Origin: Desmodesmus armatus
Lineage: Eukaryota > Chlorophyta > Chlorophyceae > Sphaeropleales > Scenedesmaceae
Assembly: GCA_007449985.2 (NCBI GenBank)
Contig: VIIQ02000106.1
Location: forward strand, 62,001-126,000
DNA: 64,000 nt
Direction: 5' to 3'
Below the pieces are notes generated by a model. It was not told where the DNA came from, did no database searches, and saw nothing but the letters and a program-made list of their open reading frames with translations. Below, in pieces: positions 1 to 9,700 of the stretch; the stretch's first letter is position 1, and the number at the start of each line of letters is the position of its first letter. Position numbers and translations under genes: made by a program.

Positions 1-888
1 CCAAGCTATGCCTGAGGCATAGGTAGGTCAGCTGCTGTAGCCGGTTGATCTCGCACAGCAGCTGTGCCAGTCCTGCTGGGCCTCCTGTCATGCTGCAGTA
101 CTTGAGGTGGAGGTGTTGCAGGCGGGTCTTGCTGCTGAGAGCTCCTGGCTCAACCAGGAAGCTGCCACCCTCAAGTTCAAGGCGTGTCAGCTGCTCTGCA
201 CGTGACAGCATGCTGGATGTGATAGTACAGCCGCCCAGTCGAAGGTCCTGCAGGCATGTTGTATCCTGCAGGTGGCTGAGGCCGCTCGCGCCTGGCACAG
301 CACAGTCTGCTAGCTCAAGGTAGGTCAGGTGCTGCAGAACCTTCAGGACCCCTGCTGGGAAAGCTGCGCGTGTGCCGTTCCTCGCCTTGGTTAAGGCCCT
401 TATGCTGAGGTGCTGTAAGGAAGGGAGGCAGGACAGCGCTGCTGCTAGGGCCTCCTCCCCATCAAGTAGACTGCAGGAGTGGAGCTGGAGCTGCGTGAGC
501 TTTGCCCCAGCACACAGCACACCCTGGAACCCAAACCCTGGCTGCAGCTGCAGGGGGAAGTTGTACAGGTCAAGGCTGCTGAGTTTCTGCAGGTATTTGT
601 GGGGCAGCTCACGCAGGGTGACTGGGGCAACTGACCGCACAGTGCACTCAGCACCCTCAAGGGCCATGCAGCCAACATGCTGGCCATGCTGTGAGAGGTA
701 CAGCAGCAGGCCCTTCAGCTGCTCACTGTCCAAAGCACCCCTGATGCTGCTAGCTGCCAGCACCGCGTCTTGGCGCAGCCTGCTGTGTGCCCGAGCAGCG
801 CTGAACAGGCTGCAAAGGTCGTGCGCACAGCTGTGCTGCAGCACTGAAGCACCAGCAGCAGGCATGGGTCGGGAAGGTCCAGCACAGA
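1..888 (-). CDS. F-box/leucine-rich-repeat protein, 3' part missing, frame-disrupted
   Basis: The minus strand is open from about 865 to the left edge (288 codons) and reads as a string of leucine-rich repeats, for example LTRLELEGGSF, LQHLHLKYC, LTYLELADCAV and LSSLDLYNFPL. The last visible codons are near position 2, so the gene continues leftwards. Just upstream (about 885-845) a different frame encodes an F-box start, LDLPDPCLLLVLQ, and the LRR frame begins with HDLCSLFSAARAHSRL, the second half of the same F-box as in the plus-strand gene at 47357. The two halves are joined only if the 8 bases 836-843 are ignored. F-box proteins recruit targets to SCF ubiquitin ligases through the LRRs; the family assignment is firm, the target unknown. 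Either the gene is broken, or a short ATG-initiated LRR-only protein starts at 865, or the assembly has an indel. Confidence 0.7.
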
Positions 889-999
889 AGACGTGTCATC
901 GTTCTTCACACTGCACAACACAGGGATAACGGCAAGAAACGCTGGGGGCTGTCCAGTTTTGGTGGACAGCAGCACTGTTGATCTGAGATCAACAGCAGC

Positions 1000-1031
1000 G
1001 GCAAGAATAAGCTTAGGCAAGAATAAGCTTA
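1000..1031. repeat. 16-bp tandem duplication
   Basis: GGCAAGAATAAGCTTA occurs twice in direct tandem, right after a perfect 19-bp palindrome (976-994) centred on GATCTGAGATC. No function is evident. Confidence 0.8.
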
Positions 1032-1178
1032 GTGCGCGGCGCTGTACTGGCCGTGCCTTACCCGTGGTGCATAGATCCAGCTTCTAGAAGAAGAGTTGTT
1101 TGATAGAGAGAAGAGCACGACTGGCTGTCGCTGGCTCAACAGATCCCCCAAATTTTGAACTACTGTGTTCCGTAAAAA

Positions 1179-1238
1179 CTGATTTTACATGAGACGCGTT
1201 TCGATGCTCTTCGCATCATCATCAGGCCATCGAATCAG
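1179..1238 (-). ncRNA. Hammerhead-ribozyme-like motif (minimal type I)
   Basis: Read on the minus strand this segment has the hammerhead core in order: CTGATGA (1225-1219), a five-pair stem II GATGC/GCATC closed by a GAAGA-type loop, then GAAAC, a two-nucleotide GC loop, and GTC (1202-1193). An outer stem I can form between CTGATT (near 1238-1233) and AATCAG (1184-1179). The compact GAAACGCGTC arrangement is known from hammerheads carried by Penelope-like elements and retrozymes. The base pairs next to the cleavage site are poor (C opposite U), so activity is uncertain. No reverse transcriptase or GIY-YIG domain is recognisable next to it. Confidence 0.45.
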
Positions 1239-1977
1239 GTCCAAAACGCACGCAATATAGCCTTCAAAAAGCCAAGCTCAGGGTACAAGGTTTCAGGATG
1301 AGACCACTAGCAAAGTCTGCTCAGTGGCGGAAACTTAGCAACACTACATACAACTGCCTTCTACATAATCAATTGGCAGGTACTTGGGTGGAATAGGCAC
1401 CTCCGGTGAGAGCTGTTCAGTTGCAATTTGACCCTTGATTTGAGAGCGATGTCGCAAGGGATCAATGTGAGATCCACCTCGACTTGAGCGCGGGCGAGCT
1501 GGATGTCCAACACGCTTTCAGACCGTCAAGAAAGCTCTTAACCGTTGAGTTTTGATGGGTGCCTGGGGGCCCAGGATGAGACAGACGGTCGTCGCGCGGT
1601 TCAGTGAACCGGTCGCGCGTCTCGTCAGTGCTGGGCGTCGTTGCACCAGGTGTATTTCTGTCTTCTCTGAAGAATGCATCAGTATCGTGCCAAGGACCTT
1701 GACCTTCCAGGGCCCGACGACTGCTGTTGCTCGTTCTCAAGCGCGTCTGTCCGAGGAAGGTCAGCATATCAGATAATCGCACTCGCGTTGGTCGCCCACA
1801 AATACGGACTCGCAGCCATCTTTCTTGCCCGATGTCCAGCTGAATCATGGCCACTCTTCTTGCATCAGCTGGTTCAGCATGTTTCCACGACAGCTCGTGA
1901 CAGCCGATGCATTCAGCACCAAACAGCATGTCGCATGACAGCTCGTGGCTGCCTGACAAGGCCCTGATGTTGAGGGA

Positions 1978-3287
1978 ATGGTGTTTCTGTGCCTCGACGC
2001 CCTTCTGATGTATCTGTGCCTCGACGCCCTTCTGATCGGCCGTTACACGGCTTCAGCGATATCAGCCCCTCAGCGCAAACACTACGGTAGCGTCAAGCTG
2101 GTGGTTCATTATTTAGGAGGCGTGGCAACCATCGCAGTGGGTGTAGTAGCCATGGCCCTGCATGTGAGTAGGAAGTCTGCCAACCATCCGGCGCAGCGTG
2201 CACCAATCGTGGTGGATGGAATCATGGAACTTCTTATGCATTTTGACTGTCGTGGCCACATAACTGGCTACTGCGCTGAAGCAGGCTGCTGTGCACTGCC
2301 CTTGTTGCCTTTGACAGGATTTGGGTTCGCCCTCGTGGGCTGCTGTCCTAGCACGCCTCTCAGGCGTTGTGGCATTGCTGGCTGCTGGAGGTGGGCTGTG
2401 CCTCACTGGCAGCCGCTACACTCAGGGGTATGAGGGCTTCATGCTGGTGGGATATGCAATGTGAGTGCCTTGGGACGTTTGAAGCAGCATGATGCAGTGG
2501 CAGCAGGCCTTGAAAGTACAAACATGCAGCTGGGCAATCCATGTTGGCAGCCTACTGCACCAGTCGCATCTTACAGGCTGGTAGAAAGTTACGTCATGTG
2601 AGCTGAAATCCAGAGGCCGGCACGGTGCCCCATCCGATGGCCCTGCAGGCAGCTGTGGAGCATATTCCACGCCCATGGCTATGTAGTCGTACTGTCATCG
2701 GGATGGCAGTCTCCCACGTCCAATGTGGGTCTAACTCAGACTCGGGAGTCAGAATCACAGCAGCACAGCACAGCACTCGATGTGGCCACCGGTGACAGTG
2801 ACTGTTCAACAGATCATCTGCTGTGTGCACTGGTTGCAGGTACTCTGTGATCTGGGCTGCTTCTGCAGTGCATGTGCTGCTTTATCCCAGTGCACATGCT
2901 GTCTACGTGTGCTGGAGTGTGGCTCACACCTACGCCGGCGCCATAGTCAGGGTGTTTGTCGGTGCTTTGACTGAGGCTGGGTGCTGCAGTTTCAAGGCCC
3001 GATACACCATAGGCACAGTAGCTGGTGCTGTTTTTGTTATCCTCACAACATTCGACAGGCAAATAAGTTTCCCGTTGCTGGTCTTGCTGCTTGGTGTACC
3101 GTTCCTTGTTGGTGGTCTTGCAGCCAAGCTGCATGTGCACAACTGCAGAGATGGGGCTGCCAAAAGGACTGTGTTCCCATTCCAACATTACAGGCAGCAG
3201 TTTGTGAACTTCACAATCGGCTGTCCAAAATCCCCCACGGTCTACCGGTCTACCCGTGGACTACTCAGTATCGTATGCATAATATAG
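1978..3287 (+). CDS. Multi-pass membrane protein fragment
   Basis: Three exons splice with matching phases: up to 2163 (donor GTGAGT), 2318-2460 (donor GTGAGT, phase 2) and 2840 onward, where the split codon completes to Met. The joined product has several hydrophobic helices: VHYLGGVATIAVGVVAMAL, LSGVVALLAAGGGLCL, a segment after YSVIWAASAVHVLLY, IGTVAGAVFVILTTF, and PLLVLLLGVPFLVGGLAAKL. The start is uncertain; an ATG at 1978 is in frame. The last exon runs straight into the inverted-repeat element at 3211 and ends at a stop inside it (3285-3287), so the gene looks truncated by that insertion. I do not recognise the family; membrane regions of algal PAS/TmcB-like sensors have a similar look, but this is only a guess. 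Confidence 0.5.
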
Positions 3288-3470
3288 GCCGTTTCTGCTC
3301 GCGATTTTTTTGGTCAAACATAGATCGTAACTGTATCTGTTGACTCCGCAAATCCTGGCCCGACCTGCTCAGTCTACGATACTTTTCTATGTTTCGGAAG
3401 TTTGGTCTACTCACGGTCTACCCGGTAGACCGTGGGGGATTCAAGCCAACCCGTGGACAGCCGATTGTGA
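3211..3470. mobile_element. 260-bp MITE-like element with terminal inverted repeats
   Basis: The ends are exact inverted repeats, TCACAATCGGCTGTCC at 3211-3226 and its complement at 3455-3470. A second inverted block, TCCCCCACGGTCTACC, lies just inside both ends (from about 3230, and about 3424-3440). It has no coding capacity and fits a non-autonomous DNA transposon. A target-site duplication is not obvious. It lies in the exon of the membrane-protein fragment. Confidence 0.7.
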
Positions 3471-6400
3471 TGCCATGTCGGACTTGTCAGGCATAAGCCC
3501 ATGCAGCTGCATGATTGCGCCCAAGCTGGCGTTGTGCCAGACCAGCTGAGTCCATCATGATGATTGCAAGACCATACTTTATTGTATGGATATTATCATT
3601 CGTATAGCTTGATCATGTTGCCGCCACTGTGGCGGTTAGACAGGTCGTGTTGGTTGCATCCTCTTGTCTAGGTGTATCCAACTTCAGGGACGACCCTGAC
3701 AGTCAATTGCACTCAGCTAAGCTGAGAAGGGGGCAACAGCAACGACTTTTGAATAGGCATAGTCAAAGAAGTTCTGCTTTGTGCAAGATATAGGCAGGCC
3801 AAGCTAGTATGAAGCCAGTTGGTACAACGGCTCGCAGACCATCTGCAGTCGTGCATGGTTGCAGGCCACCTGCCGCCAGCCTTCGGCCAAGGCCAGAGCG
3901 CAGCCACTCGCTGCTGCTTAAAAATGAAGGTTGCTGTTGGAATCACTTGCTGTGTTGCTGGTGTTGGAATCACTTTTTGAGCTCGGTGGCTGGTACTATG
4001 ACGCGAACATGTGAGTTTCTCATATGGCATCGCAGCGTGGTCATCTGAAATGAGGCTTCGGCAGCAGTGCCACTACAATGGCATATCATGTGGTTTGAGC
4101 TGATCAGCTTTCTTGCGCACATGCCACCTGAGCATATATCGGGTTGTCTGGCAGCCTGACTGTTGTCCACTGAGTGATTGCCAGGAACCCACACTCAGTG
4201 TTGGAAAGCAGTGATGAAGCACGCACATCCACTACATGCTGCCCGTGGTTGCCTTAGTACACCGAATGCTCTGCTGAAACCAAGCCAAAGTGAGCGGCTG
4301 ATGTAGTGTCTTCAAATGGCTGGGTTGTGCTGTTGTGTGCTGACCGTTCATTCAGCTTTGCATGGCTTTGCAGCCAACAACTTGTGCCTGTGCCTGCGAC
4401 AGGCAGCAGTCTGTGCCAGCACCTACTAAGAGGCACATGCAGCCAACCAAAACAACATCAAAAGCAACCAGCGCAACAGCACACCCTGAAGTGCCCAACT
4501 CCAGGAAAATGCAGCAATGCAAAGCACACATAAACAACAGCTTTGGTAGCACTCTCAACCGCATTTCAGTTATAGCTGACAGCATACACGCCGAACATGC
4601 TTTGTGGCGTCGCCTGGACAAAAAACACTATGAGTTTATACACACAGCATGTAGCACAGGCTGTAGGGCTCCACCGGCATAGCTTGAAGGCCACTTGACG
4701 TCCCCAGCAGTACTGCTCGATGCGGTATAACTGCACATTCAGGGGCTAAAACACCTGATAGCAACCTACATGGACAACATGACACACTCATATGCAAGGA
4801 TAGGTTGCCAGGAAAGCCTCACAAGGACCAAAGGACGCACAACTACTTCAGGTGTGACAATGATTGATTGATTGAACTACATCTACTGACCAGTCGCGCT
4901 CTGATGCAGCGCAGCCACAATCTGCCGTTTGCTGGCCGGAAGTGCGACCCTGGCAGGAAAACGTTGCGTTCATATGCAGCAGGTGCCAACTGCATGCAGG
5001 GATTGCATGTACACAGAACCGCGCCCAAGTACCCAGGTACCCCCGCACGCACAAACTCTTGCCGGGCAAGTAGTCAGCGACTCTACATCAGAGGAGGCTG
5101 GCATTGGGTTGACTCCCTTCATGCATGTAACCCACACATATGTAACCCCTGCCCCTGTCTGGTGTTGCAGACTCCAACAACAAACGAGATATGCAATGGC
5201 TCACACCTGACCTTAAAGACTGGGGTACGTTAGTAGGCACTCTCAAAGTCTGGGCACCTTTGTGAGCCCTTGGCTCGCTGGCTAGTGCCGAGGTTGGGCC
5301 TCTGTCCCCAATGACTGTACTGTACCGTACTGTACTGTACTGTATTGTACTGCACAAATGCTAGGGAATGACAGGACAACAAGACAGGAAACAAGATGAC
5401 GGGACGCCAGTGCACCACCATAAAGGAGTTGCCTCGGAGACGAGGAACTTCTTTCAGAAAGGACCACCCACCAGCAGGCTGCTCAAATGCCCACAGGTTG
5501 ACTCAAACAGCTGAGTCTCAACCGTGAAGGGTTGCTGGAACTCCCAACATACGCACGATCCACAGCCCAAATCATGCGCTCACTCACATCACACAAACGT
5601 ATGCCATCGCTCCCTGGCTACAACACATGCCATCGCTCCATAGCACAGCAAGGTGCCAGCCGGTTATACCAGAAACAATGCACACCCCATGGTGCCCCCA
5701 TTCAACCAGCTGCAACACCTGCCCATGGCGCCCCCCATTCAACCAGCAACTCCTGCCCATCATACCAAGATCTGGACTTCAGCACCACAATTTGCAGCCT
5801 ACCACACCGGGGCGCCTGCCCACTGGGCCCTACCCAAAACCATACCCTACGAAAAGCCACATGGCGCACCCCAATCACCCAGCTAGGGAACCAGTAGCTC
5901 CCAAACACAACACTGGGAATGAACCATGTAACAGTAGCAGTAACAGAAATAGATGCACCCAAGCAGAAGCACCCATGGTGTACTGCTGCGTAGCGTACGT
6001 AGCTAAGTAGGCACACATTCCCTGTGAACAAGCTCTGCATCTTGTCGGCTGAGCCCTGCAGCCACATGTCATTCGGGCTCTATTCAAATACCTGACAGAT
6101 GATACAGATGCCCAGTGAGGGAGTACAGCCTGGCGTGAGCGCTGTCGCCCTAACCTTCCCACTCATCGTGGAAACATAAGCGACCCAAACAAGCAAGCAA
6201 CATATCGCACCAACACAAAGAACACATGAACAGATGATACCGATGGCAAGGGATGGCAAGGGCGCCACCATAACTGCAGCGTGTTAGCCACAAGCGCCAC
6301 AGTTGCCAACCTACAACACACCCGAGTGAACCACCTGACGCTGCCCACGAAGAAACTTCCCACTCACCCACAAATGAAACAGATGACAGAGATGCCCGCT

Positions 6401-6600
6401 GCACCAGCACAGCACACAAAGACGCCCCCTTGCTAAAGGCGTCACCACAGCCGACATGATTGCACTACCACCGCTGAACTGCTGCTGTGGGAGGACTGTT
6501 GTATCACCCTGATGCTGTCACGCTGTTCCCGTTCGACTGCAGGTGTAGACTCAAGCCATGCAGTACAGCCCGGGCCAAAAGTCGGCGACTAGGATGCCTT
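3471..6600. other. No recognisable gene
   Basis: About 3 kb without a gene I can support. Short open frames occur on both strands, but none shows a domain, a consistent splice pattern or a recognisable composition. A short TACTG microsatellite sits at 5314-5353. Proline-rich frames at 5600-5890 come from local direct repeats of a CCCCCATTCAACCAGC-like segment. The block at 6090-6420 contains two diverged copies of a roughly 130-bp segment with CAGATGATAC and CTTCCCACTC landmarks. Confidence 0.5.
5314..5353. repeat. (TACTG)n microsatellite
   Basis: About seven imperfect copies of the pentamer. Related CAGTA repeats occur at about 34643-34665, in an intron of the plus-strand kinase gene. Confidence 0.85.
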
Positions 6601-6775
6601 GTTGGAGAGCTGGCACAGCGCGTAGGGCACATGGCAGGTGTTGTGCACCAACTCCCAGTGATGCCCGCACACCTCAGCAGCCTGACCCGTAGTGGGAGCC
6701 CTGTTCGGGAGCTGACACAGCAAATAGGGCTCACGGGCTGAACCAGATCCCAGTAACGCGCGTGCTCCTCAGCCC
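6600..6775. repeat. Diverged tandem duplication at the 3' end of the minus-strand kinase gene
   Basis: Two diverged copies of a roughly 120-bp block share the landmarks GAGCTGACACAG, AGGGC(A/T)CA, ATCCCAGTAA/CTCCCAGTGA and CTCAGC. The second copy ends at the stop codon of the kinase gene (6777-6775). Confidence 0.5.
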
Positions 6776-9700
6776 TACTGCTGGTCCTGCAGCTGCCCCT
6801 GCCTGTCCTCGATCATGAGGTCGATGCAGTCCAACAGCATGTCAACTGTTGGCCGATCACCGGGCTCAGCAGACCAGCACCTGCAACAGTTTACAGGGGT
6901 AAAAAGGGGTAAGGGTACTTCGCCAATGCTCTAGCATTACTACTATCTACTAAACTATAGGCTGCACACATATCATCATGACATTGTGCAGCGATGCCCC
7001 CGTATCGGACGGTACTGCGAAGGCTCAGCTGTTGCTGAGAGCGCATGAACATGGTTTTGGGTTGTACCCCCTAAACCCTTTAGGGTCTAAACCCTGAACC
7101 CTAGACCCTAAATACTTCCCATCACGGCCACGCGCTGTCAGCAGCCTTACCTCCTCATGAGCAGCTCATAGTCTTCTGGCATGTCAGCCGGCACGGCTGG
7201 CCGCACACCCTCCACAACCACCTGCAGCAGTTGGCGGCAGGGGGAGTGAGAAAAGTGAGAAGCACACAGCACCAGAAAGTGGCTCAGCTCAGACTGCAAG
7301 CAGCTGCAAGTCACTGGGCGGCGCCAAACCCTTGACTGCTGCCAATGTAGGTCATGCAATGCGGATGATGAGGATTTTGGTTTGGGGTTGTAGTTCCTGC
7401 ACCGCGCCCCACACAAACGCACCTGGTGGTAGATCTGGCCATAGCGCAAGCGGGGGTACGCAACCTGCATGGCAGATACAACACAGCCGACCATTCACTG
7501 ACAGCCAAGCACTCATATCTCAAGGTAAGATCTGAAGGCATGATGGCCATGCAGAACATTGCCGGTTGCAATTTGTGCGATGCAAGCCAAGCAGGAGCCT
7601 GCACACATACTAGGGTTTGCTTGGCTTCAAGGAGCCAACCCAACACTGTCTTTGACAGTGTGACATGCGCCAGCCGCTCACTCAGCAGAACACACTCCAC
7701 GCACCTGCCGGGTGTAGACCTCACACATCATGATGCCAAAGCTGCAAATACAGGCAGCAGATGCACCAAATTTGGCAATTCAGCAATTTGTCGCAACTCT
7801 GAGTCTCACATAGCTCGCATGCTTGCAGGAGACCATCTGGGTGGCACCCCAAACAATCAACCTGCCGGGATTGTTTTCCCCAAACCCTAAAATATGTGAC
7901 CTGGCCGCCCAAAAGAGGAGGTGCACTTGGGTGTCCTTGGCGATACAAAAGACGCAACTGGGGTCCAAGCCCCGTTCCCCGACAGCTAGACATCAGTTTG
8001 TCCAGCTGTGGACCTGGCCATAGCACGACACAGGCATGCCAAGCTGAAGCCTGCTGACTGACAAAACACGACCTACAGCCTGTTGGCTGTCACTGGCATC
8101 AACCACCTCTTTCTCACCTATAAACGTCCGCAGCAGGTGACATCCTGCCATCCCGCAGCAGCTCTGGGGGCTGGTGGGTCAGCATGCCAACCTGCAGCGG
8201 CAAAAACACAAAAGCATTCCATGTAGCAGACACACCAAGATATGCCGTTCATGCAGACGTTGCAGACCCAACATTTTTGGTCATCATGACGCAAGTCTGG
8301 CTGTGCGCCAAAAAAGTAAGGAAACACCCAACACGGGTGTACACGTGCACGCTTGGTCCAGTTCAGGTGAGGAGCGCCCTCACACAAGCAGAGACGTGTG
8401 GGCGGCCAGAACACGCAAGCATGAACTACCCACCAGGCTAGTCTGCGTGGCACCTGCCAGAAATGCCTGGCCAAAGCTTGTGCAAAACATGTGCTGCCAT
8501 ATGCCTAAGAGCAGAACTGCTTCAGGCGTTGTGCAGTGTGTTTCATCCCCACCATACAGCTGCACACCGTGCCTCAAACACCACAGTAACACTAGCAGCT
8601 GCTGCTCATGAGTCACTTAATCAGCACTGCAACCCAGAAGCGCACAGTGCATATTGTGAGGTGTGTCATGCGCATGCGCGGTGTGCTGTGTGCCATGCGC
8701 GTGTGCAGTGTGCGCATTTGCGGTAGAACTCACCGTGCGTGTTGTGCGGTGTGTTGCATGCTGCTTGAGCACCCTGGACAGCCCCAGGTCGGCCACCTTA
8801 GCTACCAGGCCGTTTGGTGCCACTGAACTGCTGGCAACCAGCACGTTGTGCGCATTCTGCAGGCACAAACATGCAGCAACAGCAGCATCCAAACGTAAAT
8901 TCTTACACAGCCAAATAACTGGATTTAAATGAGCCACACAGCCAACAAGCCCTGTCCAACACGGGCAAGACAGAACAGCAGTATGGTGATGAGGATGTAC
9001 GAATGATGAGTCATCAGTGAGCGCAGCTGTACACGGCACGGCACTGTTGCTCTGCACGGCTCATCCAGCGGGGGGCTTCTATCGGAACAAATGGCCCATG
9101 TAAAGTTTAGGGACCCTAGACCTGAACCCTAATTTTTGCGAGCTTGCACGACAGACGAAGAGCTGGATGCTAGCACCGCAGGCAGCACGACCCGCGCCTT
9201 ACCAGGTCAGCATGCACCACATGCTGTGCTTTCAGCAGCTTGAGCCCGCATGCCACGTCCCTCAGCAGGTGCAGCAGGCGCAGCATGTCCTGCTCGCTCG
9301 ACTCAGGCTGCCACTCAGACGCCTGACGCGCAAGCGTGCCCCTGCAGCAAAAAAGGGAATAAGCGGCAGCGCAGCCATTGTTGACTTAGTGTGGCAGTTG
9401 ACGAGCATCACGTGTTGCATTATAAATCAGACGCCTGGCTGGCCAGAGTGTCCCTGTAGCAAACAACAGAACAATGCGGCAGCGCAGCCGATGTTGACTT
9501 TGTGTGGCACGTGACCAGGATCAGCTGTTGCAATGACAGTCACTCAGACGGACAGGCGTGCCCCTTACAACATGACAAAGGGACACACGCACACACACGC
9601 ACGGACAGTGACACTCAAACGCTCAACCAGGGCAATTCTTCAGCCAGATTGCGAACAAGGCACAGACGAGCTGTGATGTCAGCAAGAACAAGATGTGTGA

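Larger units (their letters stand above)
889..1977. other. Non-coding stretch with possible retroelement debris
   Basis: No convincing gene is visible here. A minus-strand frame of 165 codons (1959-1462) is open but matches no family I recognise. The stretch carries the hammerhead-like motif at 1179-1238. A 27-bp segment (CGACGCCCTTCTGAT core) is repeated twice at about 1983-2039, just downstream. Confidence 0.4.

Noticed and set aside
1462..1959. 165-codon minus-strand frame next to the hammerhead-like motif
   Set aside because: No reverse transcriptase, GIY-YIG or other retroelement motif could be seen in it.
5627..6010. Proline-rich frames
   Set aside because: They come from short direct repeats; three frames are open at once and none has splice partners.
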